A stretch of DNA of 64,000 nucleotides, from assembly GCF_011762125.1 (NCBI RefSeq), contig NZ_JAASQN010000002.1, forward strand, positions 186,001 through 250,000. Direction: 5' to 3'. Below the pieces are notes generated by a model. The model did not search any database. It saw only the letters and a program-made list of their open reading frames with translations, and was not told the DNA's origin. A program made the position numbers and the translations under genes. Numbering within the stretch: position 1 is the first letter of the stretch; each line of letters begins with the position of its first letter. Of the stretch, positions 1 to 10,543 are shown in pieces. Source of the stretch: Sphingopyxis panaciterrae. GTDB lineage: Bacteria; Pseudomonadota; Alphaproteobacteria; Sphingomonadales; Sphingomonadaceae.

Positions 1-873
1 GCTTTCGGCCGCCATGTCGACGATCACGCTGCCGGCGCGCATCGTCGCGAGCTGGGCGTCGCTGATCAGCCGCGGCGCCGGCCGCCCCGGGATCAGCGCG
101 GTGGTGATGACGATGTCCTGCTTGGCGATGTGCGATGAGACCAGTTCGGCCTGCGCCGCCTTATATTCGTCCGACATTTCGGTGGCATAGCCGCCCGTGC
201 CCTCGCCCTCGATCCCCGCGACACTCTCGACGAAGATCGGCTTGGCGCCGAGTGACATGATCTGTTCCTTGGTCGCGGCGCGTACGTCGGTCGCGCTGAC
301 CTGCGCACCCAGGCGCCGCGCGGTCGCGATCGCCTGAAGGCCCGCAACCCCGACGCCCATCACGAACGCCTTCGCGGCGCTGACCGTGCCCGCGGCGGTC
401 ATCATCATCGGAAAGGCGCGGCCATAGGCGTTTGCCGCCATCAGCACCGCCTTGTAGCCGGCGAGGTTCGCCTGGCTCGACAATATGTCCATCGACTGCG
501 CGCGCGTGATGCGCGGCATGAATTCCATCGCGAGGGTTTCGAGGCCCAGCTTGGCATATTCGTCGACCCGCGCGCGCTCTCCGAACGGGTTGAGCCCGGC
601 GGCGAGCCAGGCGCCGTCGGCGAAGCCCTTCAGCCCCGCGGGATCGGGGCCCTGGATGCCGAGGATGATGTTCGCCCCCTTCAGCACCGATGCGCGGTCG
701 CCGACCGTCGCACCCGCGGCGGCATAATCGGCATCGGCGATCGAGGCCTGCTCGCCCGCTCCCGCTTCGACGGCCAGTTCAGCGCCCAGCCCGATGAATT
801 TCTTCACCGTTTCGGGGGTTGCAGCGACGCGGGTCTCGCCGGCGGCGAGCTCCTTCAGCACAGCGATGCGCAT
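1..873 (-). CDS. pntAA: NAD(P) transhydrogenase subunit alpha part 1 (3' end beyond window)
   Basis: This is the NAD(H)-binding domain I subunit of the proton-translocating transhydrogenase, which couples hydride transfer from NADH to NADP+ to proton re-entry. About 290 residues are visible. The protein begins MRIAVLKELAAGETRVA, the typical start of the alanine dehydrogenase/PntA family, and contains the nucleotide-binding stretch VMGVGVAGLQAIATARRLGA and the later motif IVITTALIPGRPAP. The gene runs off the left edge, so pntAB and pntB, expected next, are not seen. It starts 12 bases after the stop of a small cytochrome oxidase subunit gene and is probably cotranscribed with it. Family assignment is firm; alanine dehydrogenase is less likely because of this neighbour. 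Confidence 0.9.
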   Translation of the reverse strand, partial: MRIAVLKELAAGETRVAATPETVKKFIGLGAELAVEAGAGEQASIADADYAAAGATVGDRASVLKGANIILGIQGPDPAGLKGFADGAWLAAGLNPFGERARVDEYAKLGLETLAMEFMPRITRAQSMDILSSQANLAGYKAVLMAANAYGRAFPMMMTAAGTVSAAKAFVMGVGVAGLQAIATARRLGAQVSATDVRAATKEQIMSLGAKPIFVESVAGIEGEGTGGYATEMSDEYKAAQAELVSSHIAKQDIVITTALIPGRPAPRLISDAQLATMRAGSVIVDMAAES

Positions 874-885
874 CGCGGAGGCCGG

Positions 886-1008
886 TCAGGAAGCGAGCAG
901 GAGAACGACGAAGATCGTCACGACCGCCGTAATAACCGACCCAACCTTCAGCAGATTGAGGAAACCCGCATAGGTTTCGTTCGCCGCCTTCATTTCCTGC
1001 TGTGCCAT
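886..1008 (-). CDS. aa3-type cytochrome c oxidase subunit IV (small)
   Basis: This is a 40-residue single-span membrane peptide: a short polar N-terminus (MAQQEMKAANETYAGF) followed by one hydrophobic helix of about 23 residues. That layout matches the bacterial aa3-type cytochrome c oxidase subunit IV family, which associates with the terminal oxidase in the inner membrane. In alphaproteobacteria this small gene commonly lies just upstream of pntAA, as here. The reading frame extends further upstream to position 1107, but the methionine at 1008 gives the conserved family start. Calling such a short protein rests on pattern and context rather than on catalytic motifs. Confidence 0.75.
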   Translation of the reverse strand: MAQQEMKAANETYAGFLNLLKVGSVITAVVTIFVVLLLAS

Positions 1009-1253
1009 CGCTGTTCCCCTTATCTGTGTCAGCTTCGCCACGCGCATCGGCGCGGTGCAGAATCGGAATTTCGCGCTAGCCTTAGCCACGCTGTCCGATA
1101 TGCTCAAGTGGGGCTTTGGCCGAAAAAAGCGGGATTCAGGCCCTCAGCAAAAGCGGAATGGCCTTAATCGCCCTTTTACCCCTGTCCGGTAAAGCGGTTC
1201 GCTATCGCGGAACTATGGCATAAGATGCCGATAAAGGGGCAGATTCGAAGACG

Positions 1254-2687
1254 ATGGCAAGCACGCGTGACACGCGAATGGTGATGATCGTCGATAGCGA
1301 GCCTGCACAGCAGCGCTTTCTGTCGGCCCTCGTGTCGCGCGGCGGCTGGCGCAGCGTCGTCGCCGCCGACACCGACACCGCGCTCGCGAAACTCGGTACG
1401 CAGGAAGGCATGGCGCTCGACGCGGTCATCGTCGATCAGGGCGCGCCGGGCATGTCGATCCCCGATTTCGTCGCCGAACTGCGTCGCTGGCGCCCCGCGC
1501 TCCCGCTGGTCGTCATCACCATGCGCAACGGGGTCGAGGTCGCTGTCGGCGCAATGCGTGCCGGGGCCAGCGACTTCGTGCAGAAGCCGATCGCACCCGA
1601 CCGGCTGCTCAGCGCGCTCGACCGCATCGTCTCGACCAGCGGACCGCAGGGTGAACTCCGTCCGCTGACCGAAAAGCTCCGCGCGCCGCTCGCCTTCGAA
1701 GAGATCATCGGGTCGAGCCCCAATTTCCGCAGCGCGCTGGCGATTGCGGCCAAGGCGGCGCGGGCGCGCGTGCCGGTGATGATCAACGGCCGGCCAGGCA
1801 CCGGCAAGGAAGTCTTTGCCCGCGCGATCCACAGCGCGTCGCCGCGCGCGCGCGGCGCACTCGTCATGGTCGACTGTTCGGCGGTGTCGCCGGGGCTCAT
1901 CGGGTCGGGGCTGTTCGGCCATGAACGCGGCGCCTTCGCCGGCGCGTTCGACCGCCAGGTCGGACGGCTCGTACAGGCCGACGCGGGCAGCATCATCATC
2001 GACCATGTCGAATGCATTCCGCTGGAAACGCAGGCAAAGCTCGTCGAATTCCTGAACACCGGCGAAGTCCAGATGATCGGCGGGAGCATCCGCCAGAGCG
2101 TCGACGTGCGGATCATCGCGACCAGCGCCAGCCCGCTCGACAAGCTGATCGAGGCGGGCCATTTCCGCGAAGACCTGTTTTACGCCCTGTCGAGCGCGCA
2201 ATTCACCCTGCCCTCGCTGAGCGAGCGCCGCGGTGACGTCGGCCCGCTCGCGCGACATCTGCTCGCGCGGATCGGCGGATTGCCGGGAATGGGGCCGATC
2301 GGGGTCACCGACGACGCGCTGCGGTTGCTCGCCGCCTATGCCTGGCCCGGCAATGTCCGCCAGTTGCAGGACGTGCTGTTCCGCGCCGCGGTCGCCAGCA
2401 AGACCGACGTGCTGACCAGCGCCGATTTCCGCGCGATCGAGGCGACGTTGGGCGGCGGCGGGGTGGCGAGCGACGGCAATGTCGCGATCAACGGCGAAGC
2501 GATCGGTGTCACCCTGTACCTGCCCGACGGCAATCTGCGGCCGCTCGAAGAAATCGAGGCCGACGTCATCCGCCTCGCGATCGGCCATTATCGCGGCCGG
2601 ATGAGCGAAGTCGCGCGCCGCCTCGGCATCGGGCGATCGACGCTGTACCGCAAGCTCGCCGACCTGGGGATCGATACGGCGGCCTGA
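1254..2687 (+). CDS. NtrC-family response regulator with degenerate AAA+ domain
   Basis: This 477-residue protein has three parts: a receiver domain (about residues 9-125, with probable phosphoacceptor D61, T89 and K111), an AAA+ domain (about 150-390) and a Fis-type helix-turn-helix at the C-terminus (ARRLGIGRSTLYRKLADLGI). The Walker A motif is intact (GRPGTGKE). The loop that contacts sigma-54 reads GAFAGA instead of GAFTGA, Walker B reads IIIDHVECIP where DE is usual, and the FREDLFYAL segment lacks the usual arginine. It therefore probably binds DNA but cannot act as a normal sigma-54 activator (inference). It stands alone, without an adjacent histidine kinase. Its targets are unknown. 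Confidence 0.85.
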   Translation: MASTRDTRMVMIVDSEPAQQRFLSALVSRGGWRSVVAADTDTALAKLGTQEGMALDAVIVDQGAPGMSIPDFVAELRRWRPALPLVVITMRNGVEVAVGAMRAGASDFVQKPIAPDRLLSALDRIVSTSGPQGELRPLTEKLRAPLAFEEIIGSSPNFRSALAIAAKAARARVPVMINGRPGTGKEVFARAIHSASPRARGALVMVDCSAVSPGLIGSGLFGHERGAFAGAFDRQVGRLVQADAGSIIIDHVECIPLETQAKLVEFLNTGEVQMIGGSIRQSVDVRIIATSASPLDKLIEAGHFREDLFYALSSAQFTLPSLSERRGDVGPLARHLLARIGGLPGMGPIGVTDDALRLLAAYAWPGNVRQLQDVLFRAAVASKTDVLTSADFRAIEATLGGGGVASDGNVAINGEAIGVTLYLPDGNLRPLEEIEADVIRLAIGHYRGRMSEVARRLGIGRSTLYRKLADLGIDTAA

Positions 2688-2716
2688 CGGCTCAACACAT
2701 CGCTGACCCGGCCCAA

Positions 2717-2760
2717 CATATAATCCTGTACTTATATAATCTCGAACTTATACATCTCTC
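2717..2760 (+). promoter_or_regulatory. Promoter region with tandem ACTTATA repeats (possible ArsR operator)
   Basis: The spacer before the AHSA1/ArsR pair is AT-rich in an otherwise GC-rich neighbourhood. It holds two TATAAT hexamers (2719-2724 and 2735-2740) and two direct copies of ACTTATA starting at 2730 and 2746, 16 bases apart. Repeats at this spacing could be the operator of the ArsR repressor encoded downstream. The promoter role is inferred from position and base composition only. Confidence 0.4.
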
Positions 2761-2785
2761 CTGACAGCCATCAGGAGAGTCGCTC

Positions 2786-3439
2786 ATGTCGTTCGAACCC
2801 GTTGCCCAGGCCGCCATGGTCGTCCGCAAGGTCGAGGATGTCACCCATGCGGGCCAGCGCGCCCGCGCCGTCGTCGCCTCACGCGATTATCCGACGGACA
2901 TCGCCGACCTGTGGAACGCGATCACCGAAAAGGACCGCATTCCGCGGTGGTTCGCCCCGGTCAGCGGCGACCTCGAACTTGGCGGGCGCTATCAGATCAA
3001 GGGCAATGCCGGTGGAACGGTCACCGCGTGCGAACCGCCGCGGCGCTTTGCCCTGACCTGGGAATTTAGCGGCGGGATGAGCTGGGTCGAGGTCGAGCTG
3101 GCCGAAGCGGGTGGCGATCGCACGCGCCTGACGCTGCGGCATATCGCGCCGCTCGACGACAAGTCGGAAGAATTTTGGGACCGCTTCGGCCCCGGTGCGG
3201 TCGGCGTCGGCTGGGACCTGTCGCTGATGGGGCTCGGCTGGCATATCGAAACGGGTGAAAGCAATGAGCGCTTCGCCGAAGAGACGTGGGCGCTCGGCGA
3301 CGAAGGCAAAGCCTTCGCGACCTGGAGCAGCGACGCCTGGACCGCCGCGTCGCTTGCCTATGGCACCGATGAAGCCGCGGCGCGGCGCGCGGGCGCCAGT
3401 ACGACCGCCTTTTACACGGGCGCCGAAGCCCCCGAGTGA
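2786..3439 (+). CDS. SRPBCC / AHSA1-family protein
   Basis: This 217-residue protein has the activator-of-Hsp90-ATPase-like START fold. Residues 30-60 read YPTDIADLWNAITEKDRIPRW followed by FAPVSGDLELGGRY, the usual ligand-pocket opening of AHSA1 proteins. The gene is followed directly by an ArsR regulator whose ATG overlaps its stop (TGATG). AHSA1/ArsR pairs are a common arrangement in which the repressor controls its own operon. The ligand is unknown. A good ribosome site (CAGGAGAG) precedes the start at 2786. Confidence 0.85.
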   Translation: MSFEPVAQAAMVVRKVEDVTHAGQRARAVVASRDYPTDIADLWNAITEKDRIPRWFAPVSGDLELGGRYQIKGNAGGTVTACEPPRRFALTWEFSGGMSWVEVELAEAGGDRTRLTLRHIAPLDDKSEEFWDRFGPGAVGVGWDLSLMGLGWHIETGESNERFAEETWALGDEGKAFATWSSDAWTAASLAYGTDEAAARRAGASTTAFYTGAEAPE

Positions 3440-3780
3440 TGCATGCGTTCGACATTCTCGGCGACCCGGTACGGCGGCGCATTCTCGAACTGCTCGCCGG
3501 CGGGCAACGCAGTTCGGGAGCGGTCACCGAGGTGATCATGGTCGAATTCGGCATCTCGCAGCCCGCGGTATCGCAGCATCTGCGTATCCTGCGTGACAGC
3601 GGCTTTGCCGTCGCGCGCGCCGAAGGACGGCAGCGTTTGTACGTCATCGCGCCCGAACGCTTCGACGAGGTCGATGCGTGGGTGCAGCGTTTCCGGCGCA
3701 TGTGGGAACCGCGGTTCGAGGCGCTGGCAACCGAAGTCGCACGTGGGAAGAAGAAGCGAGGACCGGAAAGCGAAGACTAG
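3439..3780 (+). CDS. ArsR-family winged-helix regulator
   Basis: This 113-residue protein starts MHAFDILGDPVRRRILELLAG and has the ArsR recognition region VEFGISQPAVSQHLRILRDS near residues 35-55. No ArsS-type metal cysteines are visible, so it belongs with the metal-independent ArsR proteins paired with SRPBCC proteins. The ATG at 3439 overlaps the upstream stop; a GTG three bases earlier is an alternative. Its 3' end overlaps the end of the convergent folP gene by 4 bases. It probably represses its own operon through the repeats near 2730-2752. Confidence 0.85.
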   Translation: MHAFDILGDPVRRRILELLAGGQRSSGAVTEVIMVEFGISQPAVSQHLRILRDSGFAVARAEGRQRLYVIAPERFDEVDAWVQRFRRMWEPRFEALATEVARGKKKRGPESED

Positions 3781-4907
3781 GCCGTCAGCGCTGCATCCCT
3801 TAACCCGCGCCAGACGCGCAGCGCCTGCCGGTTTTCGGCAATGTCGTGCACGCGCAGCATCTGCGCTCCCTGGGTCGCCGCCTGATAATGCAGCGCGACG
3901 GTACCACCGAGCCGCTGGTCCGCGGGTGCCTCGTTATCGAGCGCGCCGATCATCCGCTTGCGGCTGGCGCCGAACAGGATCGGACAGCCAAGCGTGTGAA
4001 ACAGCGCCAGACCGTTGATGAGCGCAAGATTGGCGGCAATTCCCTTGCCGAAGCCGAGCCCGGGATCGACGATGATCTTCACCGGATCGATACCCGCCGC
4101 AACACAGGCGGCAACGCGCTCGGCGAGCATGTCGTAGACATCGAACAAGACATGGTCATAGCCGCCGCCCTCGTGCGGATCGCTCTTTGCCGACGGCGCA
4201 TGCATCAGCACCACCGGGCAGCCTGCCCGCACCACGACCTCCATCGCGCGGTCGTCGTAGCGCAGCGCCGAAATATCGTTGACGATGCCTGCGCCCGCGG
4301 CGAGCGCCGCCTCCATCACCGCGGCCTTGCGCGTGTCGATCGACACCGCGACGCCGCCCTTCGCCAGCGCCGACACGACGCCTTCGACCCGCTGGATTTC
4401 GTCGCCTTCCCAGATCAGCGGCGCGCCAGGCCGCGTCGATTCGCCGCCGACGTCGATGATCGCGGCGCCCGCCGACGCCATCGCAAAGCCCGCATCGGCG
4501 GCCGCGGCGGTATCGACATGTTTGCCGCCGTCCGAAAAGCTGTCGGGCGTGACGTTGAGGATACCCATCAGTTGCGGTTCGTTCAGCCGCACCGTTCGCG
4601 CGCCGAGTTGCAGCGCCCCGCGCGGCCGCACGGTCGCCGCGCGCTGCATCGCCGCCGCCCGTGCCAGCGCATCGGGCATCGCGGCGATCCAGGCGTCGAG
4701 ATCGGATACGCTGACGATCGCCGATTTCACCGCCCCGCCATCGCGCAGACTGACCTGCCACGCCGCGAACCAGACCATCGTATCGGCAATGCGCAGGCAA
4801 TCACCGTCGAGTTCGTGCGGGCGATCGACGAAGCAGGCCGGACGGCAATAGATTTGCGCCGAAGCCGACGCGCTGCCGAGGTCGGGTTTGGTCAGCGGAT
4901 GGAACAT
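3777..4907 (-). CDS. folP: Dihydropteroate synthase
   Basis: This enzyme of folate synthesis joins 6-hydroxymethyl-7,8-dihydropterin diphosphate to p-aminobenzoate. The family signatures are clear: LMGILNVTPDSFSDGG, DVGGESTRPGA and, near the C-terminus, GCPILFGASRKRMIG, with the central SIDTRKA and NDISAL. It is 376 residues, about 100 longer than E. coli FolP because of an N-terminal extension (starting MFHPLTKPDLG) that precedes the TIM barrel. The methionine at 4907 was chosen because the frame upstream of it translates a palindromic repeat rather than protein. It is convergent with the ArsR gene. Confidence 0.93.
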   Translation of the reverse strand: MFHPLTKPDLGSASASAQIYCRPACFVDRPHELDGDCLRIADTMVWFAAWQVSLRDGGAVKSAIVSVSDLDAWIAAMPDALARAAAMQRAATVRPRGALQLGARTVRLNEPQLMGILNVTPDSFSDGGKHVDTAAAADAGFAMASAGAAIIDVGGESTRPGAPLIWEGDEIQRVEGVVSALAKGGVAVSIDTRKAAVMEAALAAGAGIVNDISALRYDDRAMEVVVRAGCPVVLMHAPSAKSDPHEGGGYDHVLFDVYDMLAERVAACVAAGIDPVKIIVDPGLGFGKGIAANLALINGLALFHTLGCPILFGASRKRMIGALDNEAPADQRLGGTVALHYQAATQGAQMLRVHDIAENRQALRVWRGLRDAALTA

Positions 4908-4922
4908 GCTTCTTCCCCACAT

Positions 4923-4998
4923 CGTCGCCCCCGCGAAGGCGGGGGCCGTTGGCGACCTTGCGCGACGCCGATAGCGGCCCCGCCTTCGTGGGGCGACG
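4923..4998. repeat. REP-like palindromic element, family A, copy 1
   Basis: This 76-base element fills the gap between ccrM and folP. Its two ends are inverted copies of each other: CGTCGCCCCCGCGAAGGCGG at the left, with the complement, slightly diverged, at the right. They are separated by about 22 bases containing CCTTGCGC. A second copy with the same centre lies at 41404-41481. The strong potential stem and intergenic location fit a REP/BIME-type repeat. Confidence 0.8.
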
Positions 4999-5007
4999 CC
5001 CTGTTTT

Positions 5008-6336
<1,329 letters not shown>

Positions 6337-6364
6337 ACCCGCGAAAAAAAATTTGCGTTGCGGC

Positions 6365-7261
6365 TTAAATCCCCGGATCGATCCCGGTCAGCTCGATCGA
6401 ACGCACCCACAGCTCGCGCGCCAGCTTCGGGTCGCGCGCATCGCGCGTCGCCCGCGCCGGGCCCGAGCGTCCCGACACTTCGCCAAGCCCCTGCGGACCC
6501 AGATAATCGCCGCCCTGCACATTCGCGCCCGTCGCCGCCTGCAAGGTCGGCCAGGCCCCCTGCGCCGCGCTGTTGAAAAAGGGCGTCGCGAGCGGTGTCA
6601 TGGTGCGCAGCGGCAGCGGCAGGTGTCGCGTCAATTCGGTGAGCGCGACCCCCGGATGACATCCGATCGCCTGCGTCGCGCGTGCCGCAGCGCCGAGCCG
6701 CCGGTCGAGTTCGAACATATGGAGCAGGTTGGCGAGCTTGCTCGTCTGGTAGCGCTGCCAATTATGATAGCTCCGCGACGCCGACAGATCGCTGAAATCG
6801 ATCTCGCCGCCCTTGTGCGCGATGCTCGACGTGATGACGATGCGGTCGTCGACATGGGCATGCACCAGCCCCGTAAAGGCGAAGGTGCCAAGGTGATTGA
6901 CCCCGAATTGCAACTCATACCCTTGCTTGGTGAGCGTCCGCGGCGGGATCATGACCCCGGCATTGTTGATCAGCACGTCGATCCGCGGCCCCGCGAGCAC
7001 CGCCTTGGCGGCGTCGCGAAGCTGGTCGATATCGGCAAGGTCGAGCGCGAGGAACGATAGTTCGGCGTTCGGGACATCGCCCCGGATACGGCTCATCGCC
7101 ACCTCGGCCCGCTCGGCATCGCGGCAGGCAAGGACGACCTGCGCACCGCGCGCCGCCAGGACTCTCGCCGTCTCGAATCCGATCCCCGCATTGGCACCGG
7201 TGATAAGGAAAATACGCCCCGTTTGCGTGCCGACGTCGTCGGCCGTGAATCCGTTGCGCAT
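6365..7261 (-). CDS. Short-chain dehydrogenase/reductase
   Basis: This is a 298-residue classical-type SDR resembling retinol dehydrogenase/WW-domain oxidoreductase-like enzymes. It has the cofactor motif TGANAGIGFE near residue 21, NNAGVMIP near residue 100, the catalytic serine in VITSSIAH and the catalytic YQTSK. The arginine after the glycine motif (LACRDAERAE) suggests NADP(H) preference. The substrate is not predictable. Its stop is close to the GANTC cluster, so it does not itself depend on that region. It ends about 100 nucleotides after rnhB on the same strand with a 28-base gap and may be the last gene of that operon. Confidence 0.88.
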   Translation of the reverse strand: MRNGFTADDVGTQTGRIFLITGANAGIGFETARVLAARGAQVVLACRDAERAEVAMSRIRGDVPNAELSFLALDLADIDQLRDAAKAVLAGPRIDVLINNAGVMIPPRTLTKQGYELQFGVNHLGTFAFTGLVHAHVDDRIVITSSIAHKGGEIDFSDLSASRSYHNWQRYQTSKLANLLHMFELDRRLGAAARATQAIGCHPGVALTELTRHLPLPLRTMTPLATPFFNSAAQGAWPTLQAATGANVQGGDYLGPQGLGEVSGRSGPARATRDARDPKLARELWVRSIELTGIDPGI

Positions 7262-7289
7262 CCGTGTCCCCTCTCAGGCTCCGGGCATT

Positions 7290-7853
7290 TCAGACCAGCT
7301 GCAGTTGAGCGACCGGCGCAAAACTGGTCCGATGAAGCGGCGTCGGTCCGTGCTGACGCAGCGCCGCAAGATGACGGGCGGTACCATAACCCATATTGGT
7401 CTCCCAGCCAAAAGCGGGAAAATCGCGCGCCATCGCGACCATATAGCGGTCGCGATGCTCCTTGGCGATGATGCTCGCCGCCGAAATGCACGGATGGATC
7501 GCATCGCCGCCGATGATCGCGGTCGCGGCATAGCGCCATTTCGGCAGCCGGTTTCCGTCGACCAGCACCTCGGCGGGCTCGAACCCCAGCGCCTCGACCG
7601 CGCGCGTCATCGCGAGGAAGGTCGCCTGCAATATGTTGATGCGGTCGATCTCGGCGACGCTCGCCTCGCCGACGCCCCAGCGGCAGCGCGCCTTGATCTG
7701 GATTTCCAGTTCGCCGCGGCGCTTCGCGGTGAGTTTCTTGCTATCGTCGAGCCCGGCAATCCCGCCCTCGCAGAGCAGCACCGCCGCCGCGACCACAGGC
7801 CCCGCGAGCGGTCCGCGGCCGGCTTCATCGACCCCGACGATCATATGCGCCAT
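7290..7853 (-). CDS. rnhB: Ribonuclease HII
   Basis: RNase HII removes ribonucleotides misincorporated into DNA. The start [20 protein letters not shown] contains the conserved D-E-AGRG metal site; the motif [11 protein letters not shown] and the second-site segment [15 protein letters not shown] are also present, followed by the usual MGYGTARH. It is 187 residues, short but within the family range. The ATG at 7853 overlaps the end of thiD by 13 bases; the second ATG at 7844 is an alternative. It is the fourth gene of the glmM-DUF1272-thiD-rnhB overlapping run. Confidence 0.93.
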   Translation of the reverse strand: MAHMIVGVDEAGRGPLAGPVVAAAVLLCEGGIAGLDDSKKLTAKRRGELEIQIKARCRWGVGEASVAEIDRINILQATFLAMTRAVEALGFEPAEVLVDGNRLPKWRYAATAIIGGDAIHPCISAASIIAKEHRDRYMVAMARDFPAFGWETNMGYGTARHLAALRQHGPTPLHRTSFAPVAQLQLV

Positions 7854-8983
7854 GGCGGATAACGCCGATATTCGCCCGCTTGGTAGAGGCACAGCCGGTT
7901 CCCCGCCGGATCGGTCAGCCGCGCCTCGCGCCAGCCCCATTCCTCATCCCTCGGCATCTGGTCGAAGCGCACTCCGCGCCGCGCCAGATACGCCACCCAC
8001 GCGTCGAGCGCGCCGCTTTCCAGATAGGTCGTCGCGCCGCCCGCCACGCCGTCACCGACATGGATCGACAGCGTCACGCCATTGATCGCCTCGAACCGCG
8101 CATAACCATTGCTTGGCCTGTCGACGATCTGCGACAGGCCGAGCTGCTTGTAGAAGGCCACCGATGCCGCATAATCGGCGGCGGGCAGCGTGAACTGGTT
8201 GAGCGCCGGACCGGTAAAAAGCCCGTCGTTGCGCACCGCCTGCTGGCCCATCGGGCCATGGCCTTCGCCCAGACCCGGCGCATCGAGCAGCGCCAGCCGC
8301 ACGAAATCGCGGGCCCGCGCGACCGCGGGCTCGATCGGCATGCCCTGCGCCAGCCCGGCCGCGATCGCACTTGCCAGCGTGCAGCCGGTGCCATGCGTAT
8401 GCATGGTGTCGATCCGGGGTGCTTCCCAACGCGCGACCTCCCCTTCGCCGGGCTCGACCAGCCGGTCGGTGACCGTCTCGCCGGCGCCGTGCCCGCCCTT
8501 GACGAGCAAGGCGCAGCCGTGCGCGAGAATGGCGGCCTCGCCGCCCAGCGCATCGAGTTCGTCCAGATTGGGCGTCGCGACGGTCGCGCGGCCCAGCAGC
8601 GCCTCGAACGCCCGGATCGTCGCCGCATCGGCGAGCACCGATCCGCTCGTCGCGACCATCACGGGGTCGAACACCACCGGCACCGTCGCCAGATCGGCCC
8701 GGCGCAGCCGCTCCGCGACCGCCGCCGCGGTTTCGGCGCTGCCGATCATGCCGATCTTGATCGCATCGAGGCCGATATCGGCAACGACGCTATCGATCTG
8801 CATCAACACCATCTCGGCCGGGATCGCGTGCACGCCCTGCACGCCCATGCTGTTCTGCGCGGTGATCGCCGTAATCGCGGTCATCGCATGGCCGCCAAGC
8901 ATCGTCACCGTCTTGATATCGGCCTGGATGCCCGCACCCCCGCCGCTATCCGATCCGGCAATGATCAGGACGCGTGCGGTCAA
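7841..8983 (-). CDS. thiD: HMP/HMP-P kinase ThiD fused to a C-terminal VOC domain
   Basis: Residues 1 to about 260 form the thiamine-pathway kinase that phosphorylates hydroxymethylpyrimidine and its monophosphate: [20 protein letters not shown] at the start, [10 protein letters not shown], and the catalytic [13 protein letters not shown]. From about residue 262 a second domain follows, beginning [20 protein letters not shown] and ending [20 protein letters not shown], which is a vicinal-oxygen-chelate (glyoxalase-like) domain. ThiD alone is about 265 residues, so the 380-residue length reflects a genuine fusion with no stop between domains. The start codon is TTG at 8983, overlapping the DUF1272 stop as TTGA. 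The role of the VOC domain is unknown. Confidence 0.9.
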   Translation of the reverse strand: MTARVLIIAGSDSGGGAGIQADIKTVTMLGGHAMTAITAITAQNSMGVQGVHAIPAEMVLMQIDSVVADIGLDAIKIGMIGSAETAAAVAERLRRADLATVPVVFDPVMVATSGSVLADAATIRAFEALLGRATVATPNLDELDALGGEAAILAHGCALLVKGGHGAGETVTDRLVEPGEGEVARWEAPRIDTMHTHGTGCTLASAIAAGLAQGMPIEPAVARARDFVRLALLDAPGLGEGHGPMGQQAVRNDGLFTGPALNQFTLPAADYAASVAFYKQLGLSQIVDRPSNGYARFEAINGVTLSIHVGDGVAGGATTYLESGALDAWVAYLARRGVRFDQMPRDEEWGWREARLTDPAGNRLCLYQAGEYRRYPPWRI

Positions 8984-9204
8984 CCCTTATACTTTCGCAC
9001 CGTCGATCCCGGGTATTTCGCCAGCGCCGCGCCTTCGCGAAGCGGCCGGTCAAGCAGGTCGCCGCCGCAATTCGGGCATTGCTCGTCCAGCCGGTCGGCA
9101 CAATTCGCGCAATAGGTGCATTCGAGCGAGCAGATGAACGCACCATGGGCGTTCGCAGGCAGATCACGCCCGCACTTTTCACAATCGGGTCTCATTTCAA
9201 GCAT
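8980..9204 (-). CDS. DUF1272 zinc-ribbon-like protein
   Basis: This is a 74-residue cysteine-rich protein. It carries C-x2-C pairs at the N-terminus (CEKCGRDLP), a middle cluster ([13 protein letters not shown]) and a third (CPNCGGDLL), consistent with bound zinc. The beginning [11 protein letters not shown] is typical of DUF1272. The function is not known. It overlaps glmM upstream (8 bases) and thiD downstream (3 bases), so it is translated as part of the same message. Confidence 0.85.
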   Translation of the reverse strand: MLEMRPDCEKCGRDLPANAHGAFICSLECTYCANCADRLDEQCPNCGGDLLDRPLREGAALAKYPGSTVRKYKG

Positions 9205-10543
9205 GTCGGTTCGCTGCCTCCTTTACGGCGTCGCATATCATATCGACGACCTGTTCAACCTGTGTCGCATCGTCGCCCTCGGCCATCACGCGGATCACCG
9301 GTTCGGTGCCCGACGCGCGAATAACCAGGCGACCGCGCCCTGCGAGTGCCGCCTCGCCATCGGCGATGACGGTCTGTACATGACTGTTCTCGAGCGGCTT
9401 GCCGCCCGCGAAACGCACATTCTTCAAAAGCTGCGGCACCGGATCGAACTGGTGGAGCAATTCGCTCGCGGGCCGCTCCGCCGCCACCAGTTCGGCCAGC
9501 ACCTGGAGCCCGGCAAGCGTGCCGTCGCCCGTCGTCGCATGGTCCGACAGGATCATATGCCCCGACTGTTCGCCGCCGACGTTGAAGCCGCCTTCCTTCA
9601 TCCGTTCGAGCACGTAGCGATCGCCCACCTTGGTGCGCTCGAGCCGCAATCCCTCGCCTTCGAGGAAGCGTTCGAGCCCGAGGTTCGACATCACCGTCGC
9701 GACGACGCCGCCGCCTTTCAGCCGGCCCTGCCGTGCCCAGCTTGCGCCGATCAGCCCCATGATCTGGTCGCCGTCGACAATCGCGCCCTTTTCATCGACG
9801 ACGATCAGCCGGTCGGCATCACCGTCCAACGCGATGCCGATGTCGGCGCCGCTGGCGACGACGGTTTCCTGGAGCAATCCAGGCGAAGTCGAGCCGCATT
9901 TGTCGTTGATATTGGTACCATTGGGCGTGATCCCAACCGCGACGACATCGGCGCCGAGTTCCCAGAACACCGTCGGCGCGCTGTTATAGGCGGCACCGTT
10001 GGCGCAATCGAGGACGATCTTCAGCCCGTCCAGACGCATCGATTCGGGCAGGCTCTGTTTCACGGCGTGAATATAGCGCCCGCGCGCATCCTCGATGCGC
10101 TTGGCGCGGCCGATCTGCGCCGGTTCGGCAAGCTTGGGCTCACTCGCCAGCAGCAGTTCGATCTGGATTTCATCCTCGTCGGACAATTTATAGCCGTCGG
10201 GGCCGAACAGCTTGATCCCATTATCGTAAAAGGGGTTGTGGCTGGCCGACAGCATGACGCCCAGGTCGGCGCGCATCGATCGCGTCAGCATCGCCACCGC
10301 CGGGGTCGGCATCGGCCCCACCTGCACGACATCCATGCCGACGCTGGTGAAGCCGGCGACGAGCGCATTTTCGAGCATATAGCCGGAAATGCGGGTATCC
10401 TTGCCGATGACGACGCGATGCTTGTGATCGCCACGCAGGAAATGCGCGCCCGCCGCCATGCCGACGCGCATCGCCACCTCGACCGTCATCGGAATCTGGT
10501 TCGTCAGGCCGCGGATCCCGTCGGTTCCGAAAAACTTGCGCAT
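9197..10543 (-). CDS. glmM: Phosphoglucosamine mutase
   Basis: GlmM converts glucosamine-6-phosphate to glucosamine-1-phosphate for peptidoglycan and LPS precursors. The 448-residue protein begins [15 protein letters not shown] and carries the phosphoserine loop [16 protein letters not shown] (Ser101), the metal loop ALDGDADRL and the C-terminal phosphate-binding [14 protein letters not shown]. Length and motifs match the family. It leads an overlapping gene run on the minus strand. The frame continues upstream to 10630, but the family start is at 10543. Confidence 0.96.
   Translation of the reverse strand: MRKFFGTDGIRGLTNQIPMTVEVAMRVGMAAGAHFLRGDHKHRVVIGKDTRISGYMLENALVAGFTSVGMDVVQVGPMPTPAVAMLTRSMRADLGVMLSASHNPFYDNGIKLFGPDGYKLSDEDEIQIELLLASEPKLAEPAQIGRAKRIEDARGRYIHAVKQSLPESMRLDGLKIVLDCANGAAYNSAPTVFWELGADVVAVGITPNGTNINDKCGSTSPGLLQETVVASGADIGIALDGDADRLIVVDEKGAIVDGDQIMGLIGASWARQGRLKGGGVVATVMSNLGLERFLEGEGLRLERTKVGDRYVLERMKEGGFNVGGEQSGHMILSDHATTGDGTLAGLQVLAELVAAERPASELLHQFDPVPQLLKNVRFAGGKPLENSHVQTVIADGEAALAGRGRLVIRASGTEPVIRVMAEGDDATQVEQVVDMICDAVKEAANRHA

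Noticed and set aside
1176..2588. A 470-codon frame on the minus strand opposite the NtrC-type regulator.
   Set aside because: The opposite strand encodes a clear receiver-AAA-Fis protein; the antisense translation shows no domain.
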